Numbered from the stretch's first letter, positions 12,112 through 25,335 are shown. The stretch: DNA of 64,000 nt from Cricetomys ansorgei (GCA_026225945.1 JAMJFZ010001816.1:2023501-2087500), one strand, 5' to 3'. Translations and numbers: made by a program. Notes: generated by a model from the sequence alone, not told the origin.

Positions 12112-12407
12112 TGTGTGTGTATGCATATGTGTGTGTGTCTGTGTGTATGTCTGTGTCTGTCTGTGTGTGTCTGTGTGTGTGTCTGTGTATATGTCTCTGT
12201 GTGTGTCTCTGTATGTGTCTGTGTGTCTGTGTGTGTGTCTGTATCTGTGTGTGTCTATGCGTATGTCTACATGTGTGTGTGTGTGTTTCTGTGTATATAT
12301 ATGTCTGTGTGCTGTGTGTGTCTGTGTGTATATCTGTGTGTCTATGTGTCTGTGTGTGTATGTCTGTGTGTCTGTGTGTGCTGTGTTTGTGTGTAGTGTG
12401 TGTGTGT

Positions 12408-12439
<32 letters not shown>

Positions 12440-13109
12440 GTCTGTGTCTGTGTGTGCTGTGTGTATGTGTATGTGTATGTCTGTGTGTGTGTATATGTAT
12501 GTGTGTGTGTGTGTGTCTGTGTGTGTATGTGTGTGTGTCTGTGTGTGTCTGTGTGTGTGTGTCTGTGTGTCTGTGTGTGCTGTGTTTGTGTGTAGTGTGT
12601 GTGTGTGCTGTGTGTCTGTGTGCTGTGTCTGTGTCTGTGTGTGCTGTGTGTATGTGTGTGTCTGTGTGTGTGTATATGCGTGTGTATCTGTGTGTCTGTG
12701 TGTGTATGTGTGTGTCTGTGTGTGTATGTGTGTGTCTGTGTGTGTATGTGTGTGTCTGTATATGTTTGTGTATGTGTGTGTCTGTGTGTGTGTGTCTGTG
12801 TGTGTATGTGTGTGTCTGTATATGTTTGTGTATGTGTGTGTCTGTGTGTGTGTGTGTGTGTGTGCTGTGTCTGTGTCTGTGTGCTGTGTGTATGTGTGTG
12901 TCTGTGTGTGTGTATATGTGTGTGTATGTGTGTGTATGTGTGTGTGTCTGTGTGTGTATGTGTGTGTCTGTATATGTTTGTGTATGTGTGTGTCTGTGTG
13001 TGTGTGTCTGTATATGTTTGTGTATGTGTGTGTCTGTGTGTGTGTCTGTGTGTGTATGTGTGTGTGTCTGTGAGTGTATGTGTGTGTCTGTATATGTTTG
13101 TGTATGTGT

Positions 13110-13149
<40 letters not shown>
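12112..13149. repeat. 1-kb TG-rich satellite with higher-order units
   Basis: Variable TGTGTC / TGTGTA / TGTGC words extend for about 1,040 bp, with a pure (TG)n end at 13116-13149. Larger units are visible. 'ctgtatatgtttgtg' recurs near 12757, 12817, 12969, 13008 and 13088, the first two exactly 60 bp apart. 'tgctgtgtttgtgtgtagtg' recurs near 12378 and 12578. Long open frames on both strands are Val-Cys or His-Thr artefacts. Confidence 0.97.
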
Positions 13150-13151
<2 letters not shown>

Positions 13152-13620
13152 ACCCAGTAGCTTTCAGTGCAGGAGGGAGTTGCTCACAAGAGGATGTTTC
13201 TTCAACATGCCTAGATTCTTTTATTTTTTACTCGACTTAAGGATGGAGGGCAGGGAAGCTACTAAAGTCCTGCAGTGAAAACAACAGCCACACACAAAGT
13301 GGCCCATGACTGAGTGTCCACAGCACCAGGGCCCTGAAGCCCTGTGTCACCATCTGCGTCTGCACCCCATTTTGTGCTTTGTTGTGGTACAACCTGTACA
13401 AAAGCCCTGCTGCAAAGCAGGGACACCTAGGAGAATAAAGTGTGCTGTGACCCCTTCACAGGGATCAAGAAAAATCTTACAAGAGACACAAACAGGAATG
13501 ATTTGAAGGGAAAATATGATAGATGGAATTAAATTGATTTTTTTTTTAAAAAAAGATGTTACACAAATACAGAGAAATAGGAAGAACCCTTCATTCCTCA
13601 CTTGGCAGGCATAAGGGACT

Positions 13621-13629
13621 GCTTCAGTT
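13621..13629. repeat. Candidate target-site duplication, left copy
   Basis: 'gcttcagtt' here is repeated at 15041-15049, just outside the recognisable L1 sequence on each side. On the left it is followed by a T-rich stretch, as expected for the poly(A) end of a minus-strand L1. Confidence 0.4.
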
Positions 13630-15038
13630 GTTTGTTTAGGTTTTCCAGTTTTGTAGAGGACATATTTGTTTTTAATTTTTCTTCTCTCATACTTGTACAA
13701 TACATCCCGATGCCCTCCTCACCTCCCTTCACCCCCCGAATCCCCTCATCACCCCTCTCCCCCAGATCTACCCCCATCATCATCCACAAACTTCCCCCCT
13801 CCTCCCTAGAAAAGAACAGTCCCCTCACATCTCATGGGTTACCATTCAAAAGGGGCATGGCACAGCAAGATGGAACAAAGCCAATCCCTACACCAAGGGT
13901 GGGCCAGGCAACCCTACAGGAGCAAAAGGGTACCAAGGGCAGGTAAAAGGGTCAGAGACTCCCCTACTCCAGCCTGTAGGAGTTTTTCAAGAACACCAAT
14001 CCAGACAGCCATAAGATGAATTTAGGGGATCCTGAAGATCCCCTGTCTGCCACTTCAGGCTCTGTGAGATCCTAAGAGTGCTGGTCAGTTGACACTAGGG
14101 CTTATTCTCCTGGTGTGCTCAACGCCTCTCTCTACACCAAAACTCCTCTCCCTCTTCTTCAAGGTTCCCCTATCTGCAGGATGTTTGACCCTGGACCTCT
14201 CCATACGCTCCTATCAGCTTCTGGAGGGGACCTCTCTGGTGATGTCTGGGCTAGGTACTGATCTATGAGCAGAGTATGACATCATTAGAAATCATCTCTG
14301 GGTTTTCCAGTCTCTAGTTCCTGACCTGCCCTGCAATTTCAGGCAAGGGTTCTCTCCTTTGAGATGAGGTTCTGCCTTTCCATTATCAAAGAGGATCTTG
14401 CAGAGATGATAGGCCATAGGTGTGGGGTTTCATGGCTGCGATGATATTCCGGTCTCACCACTAGAAGATTTGCCTGGCCATAGGATATGGCCTGTCCAGT
14501 CTTCCTATCCCCAGTTACTAGAGATCCTTGCTAGATTTCAGTGAGTTTCCACTAAACTAGGTCTCCCAATTGCCCCCTAATTGTTCCTCAATTCTGGTCA
14601 TTTCTCCATATATTTTCCCTCTGCTCCTCTCCTCCTCCTGGTCCCCTCTGCTCCCATTTCCATCATCCCCCAGACCACCTGCACCCTCTGTTCTGTTTCC
14701 ACTTTGCCAGGGAGATCCCTGTGTTTAGACTGGGGTCCTCCTTATATATAGACAAATAACACTTCATTCTTCAAGAAGGACACTTGCTCAACTATGTTCA
14801 TAGTAGCTTCATTCATAATAGCCAGAAATTGAAGCAACCTAGGTGCCCCTCAACTGAAAAATGGATAAAGAAATTGTGATATATTCACACAATAGCATAT
14901 TATTCAGTTATTTAAAAAATGACATCATGAACTTTGCAGGCAAATGTGCAGAACTAGAAAAAATCATCCTGAATGAGGTAACCAAGTCCCAGAAAGACAA
15001 ACATGGTATATTCTCATTTATATGAAGATATTAACTGA
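13630..15038 (-). mobile_element. L1 with internal inversion (Lx-type 3' end)
   Basis: From 13690 to ~14760 the plus strand carries the reverse complement of a rodent Lx L1 3' UTR: 'ctagaaaagaacagtcccct', 'ggtcagagactcccctactc', 'ccagggagatccctgtg' and 'ggtcctcctta'. From ~14766 to 15036 it carries the end of ORF2 in the opposite (plus) sense: 'tgctcaactatgttcatagt', 'gcccctcaactgaaaaatgg', 'gacaaacatggtatattctc', 'gatattaactg'. The inverted piece comes from just upstream of the UTR, the arrangement produced by twin priming. No intact coding capacity. Confidence 0.7.
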
Positions 15039-15040
15039 GA

Positions 15041-15049
15041 GCTTCAGTT
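15041..15049. repeat. Candidate target-site duplication, right copy
   Basis: 'gcttcagtt' matches 13621-13629 and starts just after the L1 sequence fades. Nine exact bases, so chance is not excluded. Confidence 0.4.
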
Positions 15050-16310
15050 TTGAAGGTCCACTGGAGTAGGGTTTTGCAGATGGTAGAAATGTGGCCATAT
15101 TATAGAAGGACAGCACAACTCAACAGTATTTCCTTTCAAACACACACAGTTCCTTCAGATACCCATTTTCTTTCATTTATGTCACAATGTGGAGATAACG
15201 AATCCACACAAAACTTCTTTCCCTGTTACTTACTTTTTATGTCTAAGAAAAGCACGCATGGCGATGTTCTTCACTATCCTCGGCAGTGCTGTGGCTGTCA
15301 TTACTGCTCCTTGGCCCAGGGGACTTTTACTGACCTTCTTGAATGACATTTCAGAAGCATTTGAAACACACCTGACCAAATTTGATTTTGCACTTCTCCG
15401 TTAAACCACAGCAGCCAAGAAATGCATCCCTTCTTTTCAGTTACGGGAGTTCTATTGAGAGGACAAATGTCCACAAAGGGGCCTGACTTATTTCCACAGA
15501 TTTCCTGACATTTCATCTTCACAAGAATACAAAGAATGCATTTGGATCTTTATTTGGGAGAACCAGGTAATGCAAATGCTGACATGTGGTGGCATAATGA
15601 GTAAGACTGTGGAATCAGGAAGTTCTAATGCTTACCACATTAAAAATAAATAAGTAAATAAATAAATAAACAAACAAACAAGCTACACATATACTTTGAA
15701 GCCAGTGAGACTTGAATGGAATAAGGAGCCATGGGCCATTCACACTGAGATGTACTTAAGAGGATGCAGTAAATTAAAATTTTGTGGAGAAGGGAATCAA
15801 GAAATTCTTATATGTTGGAGGTCCTATTAATTATTGTAGAATCCAGGCCATCTTACTAAAAGTATATATTTGAATAATGTCTACAGAAATACAATGAAGC
15901 ACATCTTTTTTTTTTTTTTAACGAAAGCTGAAATACCCAAGATCTCCTCCTCTAATCATGCCATTTATGTATTTTATAAATAGAGACAGACATTATGAGC
16001 CATAACTCAAGTATACATTTGTGAAAAAGAAAAGGTTAAACTGTACATATTTAATAACGTCTTCTAAGATTGCATGTGTTCTCTGTTTTATGAACCACAT
16101 TGTTCAATATCTTACAAGCTGCACTTTAATCCCAATAAAAAAAAAAATTTAAGTGGAAATGACATTAGGACTTTAAGTGAAACAGCAGACCTAGCTCCCC
16201 CATGCTGCCCTGTCAGCTCTTTCCAACTCACAGATACAGATCTGCATTTGAGTGTCACAACTCAGGTCAGAACCAACGTTCGGTGTGCCACCTCTGAAAA
16301 GTAATAACTC
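15050..16310. other. Unassigned sequence with A-rich tracts
   Basis: No confident gene or repeat apart from (TAAA)n at 15641-15680, a T13 run at 15907-15919 and an A run near 16137. A 71-codon plus frame (15189-15404) has no start context or splice signals that I trust. Confidence 0.5.
15641..15680. repeat. (TAAA)n / (CAAA)n microsatellite
   Basis: Imperfect tetranucleotide run 'taaataaataaataaacaaa'. It could be the tail of a lost retroposon; the sequence before it (15588-15635) faintly resembles a MIR. Confidence 0.9.
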
Positions 16311-18984
16311 TTACAACTGCCTGGCTAGATAGATATCTGATTAGAGAAAAGTCGAAATGAATCTGAAGGTGGCTGCTTCACAGAGCAATGTAAAGTTCTT
16401 ATTACCTTGGGCTACCAGCAAGGTTTGGAGAAGGTTGGGGGATTACCAGCAGGCTACAGAGAAAGGCAGGAGGCAGGAGTAAATGGACTGACTGAGTTTC
16501 AGACCCCCAAACTTTTCAGTTGTGTGTTTGTTACATGTTAACTATGCTTCGGAAGATTAAGGTCTTCATTTTAGGCAAAGAAAAGAAATAATGTTTCCTG
16601 TCCCATTTGCCAAGCTAAGTGAACAACTGTTCCTGGGCAATTAGAATTGTTAATTGATTTGAAAACAGAGGGCTTTGAAGGTGGAAAACTGCTGACATTA
16701 TTTCAATGGGGAAATGCACTCCTGAGAGAGAGTACTGCAGTACAATTTCTCTCCTTGTTTTGTTGAATATACATCTATAAAAACACTGTGAATCATGCAG
16801 TAAAAACTGCTGTGCTGATATCATAAATCTGTGATAATAAAAATTTCATTGTTGAAACAATAAAATAGACTTTTATTATAACACAGAGTATCCACCTAAA
16901 CATTGTCCTTTTAGCTTCTTCGAGTTAAATGTATGCACAGTTTTACAGTCTATAAACAGATCTGGAATAAAAGTTAATAAATGTCAAAATTTGCATTTGT
17001 TTATGGTTTTCAAAAAATTCTTGCTGCATTTTAGGGAAGATCAATCTATGAACCTTTCAACATTATGTCAAATGAAATGCTAATTGTACCTTTAGGAATT
17101 TCAGAGACAGTGACAAGAAACTAAATGCTCAATTCCTTTGCATCAGCAAGTCGAGGATAATTGTATATCTACTCTTGTGAACTTCTAAGAAAAAGAGGGG
17201 AAAAAAAAACTAAGAAAAAAGGGTTTTCTATTCTTTAACTCTGGAGGGTAAACTCCTTCAGCCACCCTCCATCAATCTACCTTCAAATAAAGAGTGTTAA
17301 CATGTTGACAGTGGACAAATCACACGGTGCTGCATTTATTCATTTTATAATAGGTTTGTCAAATGAGCTTCAGTTAAAGAGATTTAAGAGTAAGAAAAAT
17401 TTTCAGCCAGAAATAACCGACTTATTCCATTCAAATTGATGTAAGGTTTAAAGGTACACTTCTTTAAAGCCTGATCTTTATTAAAACGCACAGTTTTTGA
17501 AAGCTGTCACAAAAATAAATACCAGTAGCACAAAAAGTGCTTTTATTTTCCCTACCCTTAAGATAAAGCATTAATACATCCCTTCCCTTCTCTGTAATAA
17601 ATCTTAGCTCTGTATCTCTAAGAGATACAAATTATCCTCTGCACTGCCTTGCGAGTGTGAGTATAGATTGAACCAATGAGCAATGTTATCTAGAAAATAG
17701 CACTTAGTGTAAGCTTTGCACCATTTTTTTGAGCATTACTCTATTTGTGGCACTGCCTTCATTTTAGAGTCAGGCAGCTGAAGTAGTTGGTGCACCTGCT
17801 CAGCAGTGAAAAACGAAGGTCCCTGCCACTCAGAGGCAGCTGATATTGTTAACCTGCAGTGTTTGGTCACCTATCACCACGTTAAACATGGAATAGGCAT
17901 TTTCACCTTCTTCAAATACCATTATGGATAGTGTCAAGTCAAAAACAAAGATTGCTCCCCTCCACATTTCTGGGTCTCTACATTGCCTATTGATATTTAT
18001 TAGGGATATCAAGCAAAGCCACTCTGAGCGTTTGGAAGACTTCATTTACTAAGTATATTACACAGGGCCATTTGCAGGCACCCACCGGAGAGCCGATTTG
18101 TAATCCTGCCTCCCAAATGGATGAAAAAACACCATCGCATATACACAAAACAGCCACAGTTTGATTAAATAAGTTCTATTTTAGAAAATTCAAGGGGAAA
18201 TAATATATACTTCCTACTCTATTTTACATAAATGCCAAGTTGCAAAAATTAAAAAATATTTTAGGTCTTAATTTATTGTATGCATGTTTTTCATTTAATT
18301 GATGAATATATTTATTTCAATCTTTAAATGCATATAAAAATTGAATTTTATTCAAGTAAGTAAAGATATTTGTACAGAGAATACTTAAATGAATTATTAG
18401 TAACATGAATAAACATTATTAGTGAACCAAGTGTTGATGAGTTCTATATACTGAGCAATTCTGTGTCACCCATACTGAGAGCATACTTCCCCACATGACC
18501 TACGTGATGCATATAGATTCTATTTAACTTCAGGAACAAAATAATACCCTTTAAGGACACTGAAACAAAAAGGAATTAGGATAGCATATGATTACTTTTA
18601 AAAATGTTTAATGAACAGGAGTGTTCCTGGTGCATCTATTGTGAGCAGTTTATTTGACACAAGAAGACAGGGACATATTTTAACAGGACATAACATTTTA
18701 CAGAAAATTTCCAACTCTCTCTGATGACTGCAGTTCCCAAAACGAATGCAGGACTATCAGCTGTTCTGAGAACCCTTAAAGGGAATTTCTCAGGACCAGC
18801 TTCCTTATCAATCATCCCAATTTTGCCCATGTTGTGTTACATTGGGGAAAAATAGTTGTTCAAGGGACAAGCACTCTCTAAACAAAATGCTCATCTTTCT
18901 CTTAAGAGTCAAAACGGAAGGCTAATAAAGACCATTTAAAATAAAAGGGCCCATTACTCCTCAGTTTTATATGAGCTTACATGC

Positions 18985-19385
18985 TTTCATTGTGCAGAGT
19001 GTGTTATTAATTTAACATGCCAGATTCATAGGTTTCTGCAATATCAGGTTTGATGTATTCATTATCGGCACTCAGTACATTAATTCACGCTGAAGTCCGG
19101 TAAATCAAAATTATACCATCTGGCTTCCTGTTCTTAATGATGAATTTGATGTAGGGGTGATTAAGATTGTTAGGCTTTTGAATTTTAATGTAAAAATTAG
19201 GGGATTAAAAAGGCATTTAGAAATGACCAATAGTTAGAATAAACTTACTGACAGGATCTAATTTGTGTACTTGCTGGTAAAGCTCCATTTTAATTAGCAG
19301 CCGCAGTCTTTCAGCACAAGCTCAAAGAGACAGAAGTTTAGTGATTAAGAAGATGAAGCTGTTAAATTGATAAATTGACCTTGAA
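18985..19385. other. Candidate conserved non-coding element
   Basis: Unique sequence with homeodomain-type cores, including TAATTA at 19291-19296 beside 'gcagccgcagtctttcagca', ATTAATTT and ATTAATTC words, and retained CpGs ('attatcggcactc', 'gaagtccggtaaatc'). Not coding: stops occur in all frames. The enhancer reading is inferred from texture only. Confidence 0.35.
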
Positions 19386-20779
19386 ATACTTGTAACTGTG
19401 GGGGACGGCCCCAGTAACTTAAATTGTTAGTGTGTTGCAAACACACAGGGAACTGAATGTAAGATTGACCCCAGACACAGAGGTTTCCTTTTTCCTGTTT
19501 CCAACTCTCTCTCCCTTCTCCCTGTCCACCACCACCCCATTCTCTCTGGTGTGGTCTGACTCTCTTACTGGACCACTCTTATCTTTTGTGGTAAGAGCTG
19601 GGAGGCACAGATAAACAAATTTAAAACCCCACAGAGTCACCGCTTGGCACTCTAATAGGAAGATGGTGAAGGTTCCATCAGCGTTTCAGAGCTCCCTGAC
19701 AGGTGACATTGAAAGGTACGTCTAAACTTGAAAGGACTGTATTGGTCCTCTCAGTTTCTTGCTACACTGATCCTGTACACACACAGGAAAGTGGGAGGAA
19801 GACACTTGAGCAGTGAATTAACACAGAAAATCTAGGGCACAGCCACCAACCATCTCCCTTTGCGACACGTATTTCAGAGGTGGAAGTCCGGAATGGAAGA
19901 TTCTAAGTACCCCCAGCACCAAGCATGTATACAACACAGCCACTGCACTCAAACTTGACATGAGACTTTTTAATTGAAAGACCAATCTGACATGGATGTT
20001 CCTCTGACAGTTAAAATTACCTCTGGTTTGAACAAAAGCACTTGAAATGTTACACCGAACTCATTACACCTTTTCTGCATAAAGAAGTTAATAGTTAAAA
20101 CAAGTTAAGACAGACTAGAATCTTAATGCACAATATTATTAGAATAATATAAAGAAACATTCTCATTTTCTTCTGAGACTAAAAGTATAAGAATTCATAC
20201 TATAGGAAAGTGGGATTCAAAATAGAATTATTTCCTGAGAAAGCAAAACAAAAAACAAAAAAACAAAAAAATCCTAATACTACTACCTTGTGTAGTTTCA
20301 CAAGATGCGAGGCTTTCATTTCCTTGAAATTAATAAATGTAGTCACTATTACACCAGAATAAAATACAGTCAGAAAGACTTAGATCGGAAAAACAAGTGC
20401 ATTTGTATACATCAACAATGTGAAGCCTCCTGATTCCTGGCAAGTCAAGGAATATTTTAAATCTTATATTTTAGAGGAAATCGAATCTTGACTAACCACT
20501 GCAATTTATGTCATTTTAAATAAGATATATTTGAATAAGTATATTTTTCATGCCCTGAAAAGACTGATGTCTTCTTTTATAAGCTCATCCTGTGACACAC
20601 TTGAGTAGGTAGGTATATTGATTTTTTTTTCTTTTTCTGATGGCAATGAAGTGTAAATGGAAAATATCAGACTTGGCAATCACTTAAACCATGTGAAAAT
20701 TTCAGAGTGAAGGCTATTAGAGTCACTTTGTGATCTCCCCAGATGACCAGAGGGGGGGAGGAGGGGAAAAAACATTTCT

Positions 20780-21090
20780 ACATTTCTTCAGATCCTTTGT
20801 GTGACAGCTAAGGAGAATAACATTCTTTCTAATACGCCAGTTTTCGTCTCTAGTTGAGAATAACCTCCGCGCTTTCTTATGTCACTGGCTGAGAGAAGAT
20901 GAAAGACCCAGCCTCGTGTAAATGGCTTTGTCTAAACCATCTGTCTTTAGCTCTGCATGGCAGCTGTACTATTGACATTAGCTTGTGCACTGGGTGAAAT
21001 TGAAGTGAGTTAAATGTGACCTTGGCTTAGTTGTTGAAGTAGAAATGAACTCTACTGGGAGTGAAAAAAAATAAGACCAGTTTCTCTAAC
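20780..21090. other. Candidate conserved non-coding element
   Basis: Unique, balanced-composition stretch with retained CpGs ('aatacgccagttttcgtctc', 'aacctccgcgctttct', 'agcctcgtgtaaatgg') in an otherwise CpG-poor area. No long open frame and no splice pair. The conservation is inferred. Confidence 0.3.
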
Positions 21091-22827
21091 TTCATCTTTT
21101 CTTTAATGAGTTTAACAGCACTCTTAGGATTTGATACATTTTATAAAAACGCTTTATTTCCTTTTTCTATTTTATACTGAGTTATCAGCAGGTAGTAAGG
21201 TTAGCTTGCCCTTTTGTTATGCAATCCTTGTTTCGGCTATTTAAATGGCATATTTTAAAAGATAAAAGGAGGTAGAATCATTTGCTCCCACTTTCCCTCT
21301 GATTCATCATGGGCTCATAAATATGGCCTAACCATTTTCATGTTTTTCATGCATGTTTGTCCATTGACTTCAATCATCTGTACTGGACCATGGGGACGTT
21401 TTGAAATGTTCAGTGTTTCTGATAATATTGTGTTGTCCATGTTTGCATTCACTGAACAACCTGCTGGCAACCCACGGACAGTGAATGTGTGAGAATGGGT
21501 GACAGAATGAACTGGAACACTTCAACAATCCAGGGACCCTTGTTTTTTCAAATATAAAATCAGACAATGTTAATAGCAAAAGATTACAGGGCTGATGCTA
21601 TTTTTTGATGGAAACAAATTTTGAAAATCTTTAGTTTTGTTCCTTGTTTGACCAAATTTAATTAACATATATGCACACAGATACCAATACAGTAGGTATA
21701 TATTTTACATGTGCATATGTATTCTGCTGTACATAGGCAAATGTGGTATTTGTAGGTACATGTTACTTTATCTTATAACAATATGAGACCTTTCAAGTTC
21801 AGTGTCTGTCACCAAAATTTTCAAAACAGCCCAAGAAGGGAGCTGAAGTTTGCTGTATAGAATCTGAGTATAGTCTAATCTCTTTGCCATTTGCAGTACA
21901 GATTTCTCTAAGAATGCTTCTACCCTGTGCTACGCTCACCACCACGGACTGTCCTGGAGTCTGCCCTTTGGACTTCTTTTTCAAATCATCCTTAGAGCAG
22001 TTTCATGTACTAAGCTTTTATTCTTCTCCATGATATATTAGCAGAATAAACCATTTCTAAAGATATTCATATTTTAGTCCTTAAAACCATGCTGTCTTAC
22101 CTAGAAAACGTGAATAAAATAAAAATCTTGAGCTGGTGAAATTATCGTGCGCTGTGTGGATCTGATATAACTGAGCAGGTTTCATAAGACAAAAATTGGG
22201 ACCAGAGTCAGAAAGAGAGATGTAACAACAGAAGCAGAAGTTGAAATAATGTGGGACAATAAACCAAAAGATGCGGGAACGCACCAGTGGCCAGAAAAGA
22301 CAAAGAAATCACTCCTTCTCAAGACATGCAGATGGAGCACAGTAGGACCAACCTAACGTTGAGATTTTTCCTCCAAAATTGTTAAGATAATGAATTTGAG
22401 TCTTTATCCTTTTATGTTGAAATAATTTATTGAAATAACATAAGAAAATAGATATCCTGGTACATGAAGGTTGCAATTGTTTAAATTATAGTCTCTCATA
22501 TTTTCATATAGTCATGTAAGTAATTCGTTTATAATAGTTTTCTCTCATTTCTTTCACACCTGTGCTCAAGCCCATATAGAACTCATAGTCAAAAGGCTTA
22601 GGAAGGGTTCATGAGTAAATCTGAAATTAAGAATGTCCCAGTATGAGCCACCACAGAGTTTAGAAATACATGACTAATCAGAACATCTGTAGACAAGTGT
22701 AAATGGATCTAACCATGCAAAGACATCATGACATTCTATTGAAGGTTAACAGTATGAGCAGCAGAGTGGGGTAAGGTTTCATGTAAAGAAAGCATAATAG
22801 GAAATGGTGAAGGTTATTTTGTTTGTT

Positions 22828-22978
22828 TGTTTTTGATTTTTGAGACAGGGTTTCCCTGTTGTAATTTTGGCCATCTTGGAACTCACTCTGTAAACCAGGC
22901 TGGCCTCAAACTCAGAGATCACCTGCCTCTGCCTCCCAAGTGCTGGGATTAAAGGCGTGCGCCACCACCACCTGGTTT
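22828..22978 (-). mobile_element. B1 SINE, antisense
   Basis: Near-consensus B1 on the minus strand. The plus strand reads 'tttttgagacagggtttccc', 'actctgtaaaccaggctggc', 'aagtgctgggattaaaggcg', 'tgcgccaccaccacctgg'. It diagnoses a rodent genome. The (GTTT)n run at 22819-22833 is its reversed A-rich tail. Confidence 0.95.
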
Positions 22979-23149
22979 CAGGCTTCAGGTGAGGATTTTT
23001 AAGCAAATGAAAAAGACAGCGAAGCAGGGAATTTGTGATTGTCTGAACCAGAAACCACTGACTTATATACAGAGTGTCCTGGGAGCAACTGAGAAGATAA
23101 AACAAAAATTTTAAACCTAAAGCTACAGAGTGTCTCTGCTTGTGGTTTT

Positions 23150-23382
23150 GCATGCTTTTGCTTACAGGATTTGTAAGTTTGCTGTCTATCCTTCCTTGTT
23201 GCCATTCAAGATGGGGACTCTCAGCTTGCAGCTTCAACTGCCATGACTGCCTGATGGCATTCCTCCCAGCCATGGTGGACCCCAGTTCCTCTGGAACCAT
23301 AAGCACAAATAAACTCTTGCATCTGTAAGTTGCCTCGCTCCTAGCGTTTTATCATAGCAACAGAAAAGAGAGTAATACACAG
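23150..23382 (+). mobile_element. MaLR-type LTR, 3' portion
   Basis: 3' half of an MT/ORR-like LTR: 'agccatggtggaccccagtt', 'cctctggaaccataagcaca', AATAAA at 23308-23313, then 'cgttttatcatagcaacaga' and an 'aatacaca' end. The upstream half is not recognisable. The AATAAA would be the LTR polyadenylation signal. Confidence 0.65.
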
Positions 23383-24446
23383 GCTAAATGGGCTATGCTA
23401 TTTCTTCTCCATCTCAAATGAGAAAGCACAGCATGAAACAGTTGGTTTGGGCAGTACACTAACTATAAAGGGGACACACTTTAGTGGAACTTAAACACTG
23501 CTTCCTGTTAGGAGGTGAGGTACTGTGATGAGCAAGTCGTCTCACTTCCCTGAGCTCTGCTCTGCTGCTTTCAGGGCTCATTATCCCACTTCATAGTAAT
23601 GTTGTTTGTTAACTTTTGTTTTTTTTTACAAAAGAAACAAAACTAATGATATCCGATACGTCAGAGGTGCTCCCCACATATGAGTTTATCCTGGTCTCAG
23701 TTTATCCTCCCATTTATCCTGGTCTCAGTCAATGGAGAGGGCCAGGAATTAGATTATCAAGGCAGTCTGTAGTCATTATTGTACATCTCTGTTCAGCTGT
23801 TTCCTCTCCCATCACCTTCATTTTGACCTATCTGGAATTATGAAGGCCTACTAAAAATAAGTATATTTCCAATTATTTTCTTGGGTCATTAAGACAGACA
23901 TATAACATCTCTAATTTCCCTTCTTCAATTTCATTTACAGAGAAGAAAGAAAAATGTACCTTAAAATTTAAGGTACATCAAAACATCCTATGTATATTTT
24001 AAATATAAGATATTTAGATTAAAAAAATATACATATGGATATAAATATATATACACTCAGGACATTTAAATAATGAATAAATGGACACAAGTTATGAGAG
24101 AGAATACAAAACTAATTATTTTTCCCCTAGTTTTAATTCTGCCATGAATATTTTGCTTTTAGTGGTAAATAAATGCATAAAAATATATTTAATACTGAAA
24201 ATTCAAAACCCAATGTGAAGATCCATACCTATTTTATGGCTATTTTAATTGCATAAAAATTCAATGCAATGTATAGAATTTGGGTCTACTTAATTTTGGT
24301 GTGTTTGATATTTGGGGTTTTTTGCATTTTTTTATGATAAAGGTCATAAAAAAGCAGTGAATAAATATGTTTTCTATTATTTGGTAATATCATACCCTGA
24401 TTTTAATATTTTCAAACAGTTATATTTGTTACCATATCAATAGAAA

Positions 24447-24475
<29 letters not shown>
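24447..24475. repeat. (TG)n microsatellite
   Basis: About 14 pure TG units in an AT-rich stretch with no SINE attached. Confidence 0.95.
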
Positions 24476-24477
<2 letters not shown>

Positions 24478-25335
24478 ATGTATAAGTCCCACTGGGAAAT
24501 GAATTAGAAGAAGATAATTATAAAATGATTTTTTAAAGGAAATGTAATTAGAATGCCAAGATATGGAAGACATGAAGTTAAGAGAGGACATGTAAAACCC
24601 ATGTAATTGTTTCAATATTAGGCTGATCTAATTTGATGTTTACTTATCATTCAAGTAAAGGAAATGACCTTGTTTTCAATTGTTGATCCAAACATGTGTC
24701 CTGTCTGAGGTATCCCTGAAATGATTTTCAGCAAGTCAGAATAAACCTCATCCATCTAATGATGCATGGGATGTATGAATGGTATCAGAACAGCTCAAGG
24801 CATTGGAAATTACACATTATCTCATTCAGACTTTGACAGATTTCCTAAAAAGAAAAAAAAAACAAACGGCTGTCCTTCTGTAGTTGGTGTGCCCTAGTAT
24901 CTTTCCAAGAGTCACTTTTGATCGTATGCATGCCCAAGTCTCTAAAATTACAAACAAACCAGTGCATGTTGGGAGAGAAAATGTGATTCATTAAGTAAAA
25001 ATTGAATTTTTTCATTATATTTCTCATTACTCATTAAATAAAAATAAATAAAAAAATGAATTAACATGACTTTTACCAAAGTTGTGAATGTATAAAAAAA
25101 CTTTTAATCGCCTGGTCCAGGTTTAAGAAAAAAAATCACATCTCAAAAACAATGAAACCAAAGAGATTGAAATTGTATAACATTCAGGGACCACAATTGG
25201 CACTTTTAAGTGGACTCACTAACATGTGTGCTAACTTTACTCCGCACCAACAAGCTATCTTTTACCCCTACTTTGTAACTAGTGGATAATCGATTTGCCT
25301 AGTACATACAGATCCAGGCTGGCAAAGAGCAGGTC

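Larger units (their letters stand above)
16320..22780. other. Repeat-poor unique block, no gene seen
   Basis: I find no B1, B2, B4, L1, LTR or MIR signature in about 6.5 kb, while the rest of the window averages roughly one recognisable element per kilobase. No convincing exon (open frame with splice sites) was found. Such blocks are typical of regulatory gene deserts or long introns with dense conserved non-coding elements. Confidence 0.5.

Noticed and set aside
12101..13278. Very long open frames (up to 350 codons) on both strands
   Set aside because: They are Val-Cys or His-Thr runs from the TG satellite, present in many frames at once, with no coding bias.
22779..23306. 175-codon minus-strand frame as a gene
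   Set aside because: It runs through the antisense B1 SINE and a MaLR LTR; the product contains the typical B1-encoded peptide.
23679..23730. 'tttatcctggtctcag' repeated nearby as a regulatory site
   Set aside because: A simple local duplication with no other sign of function.
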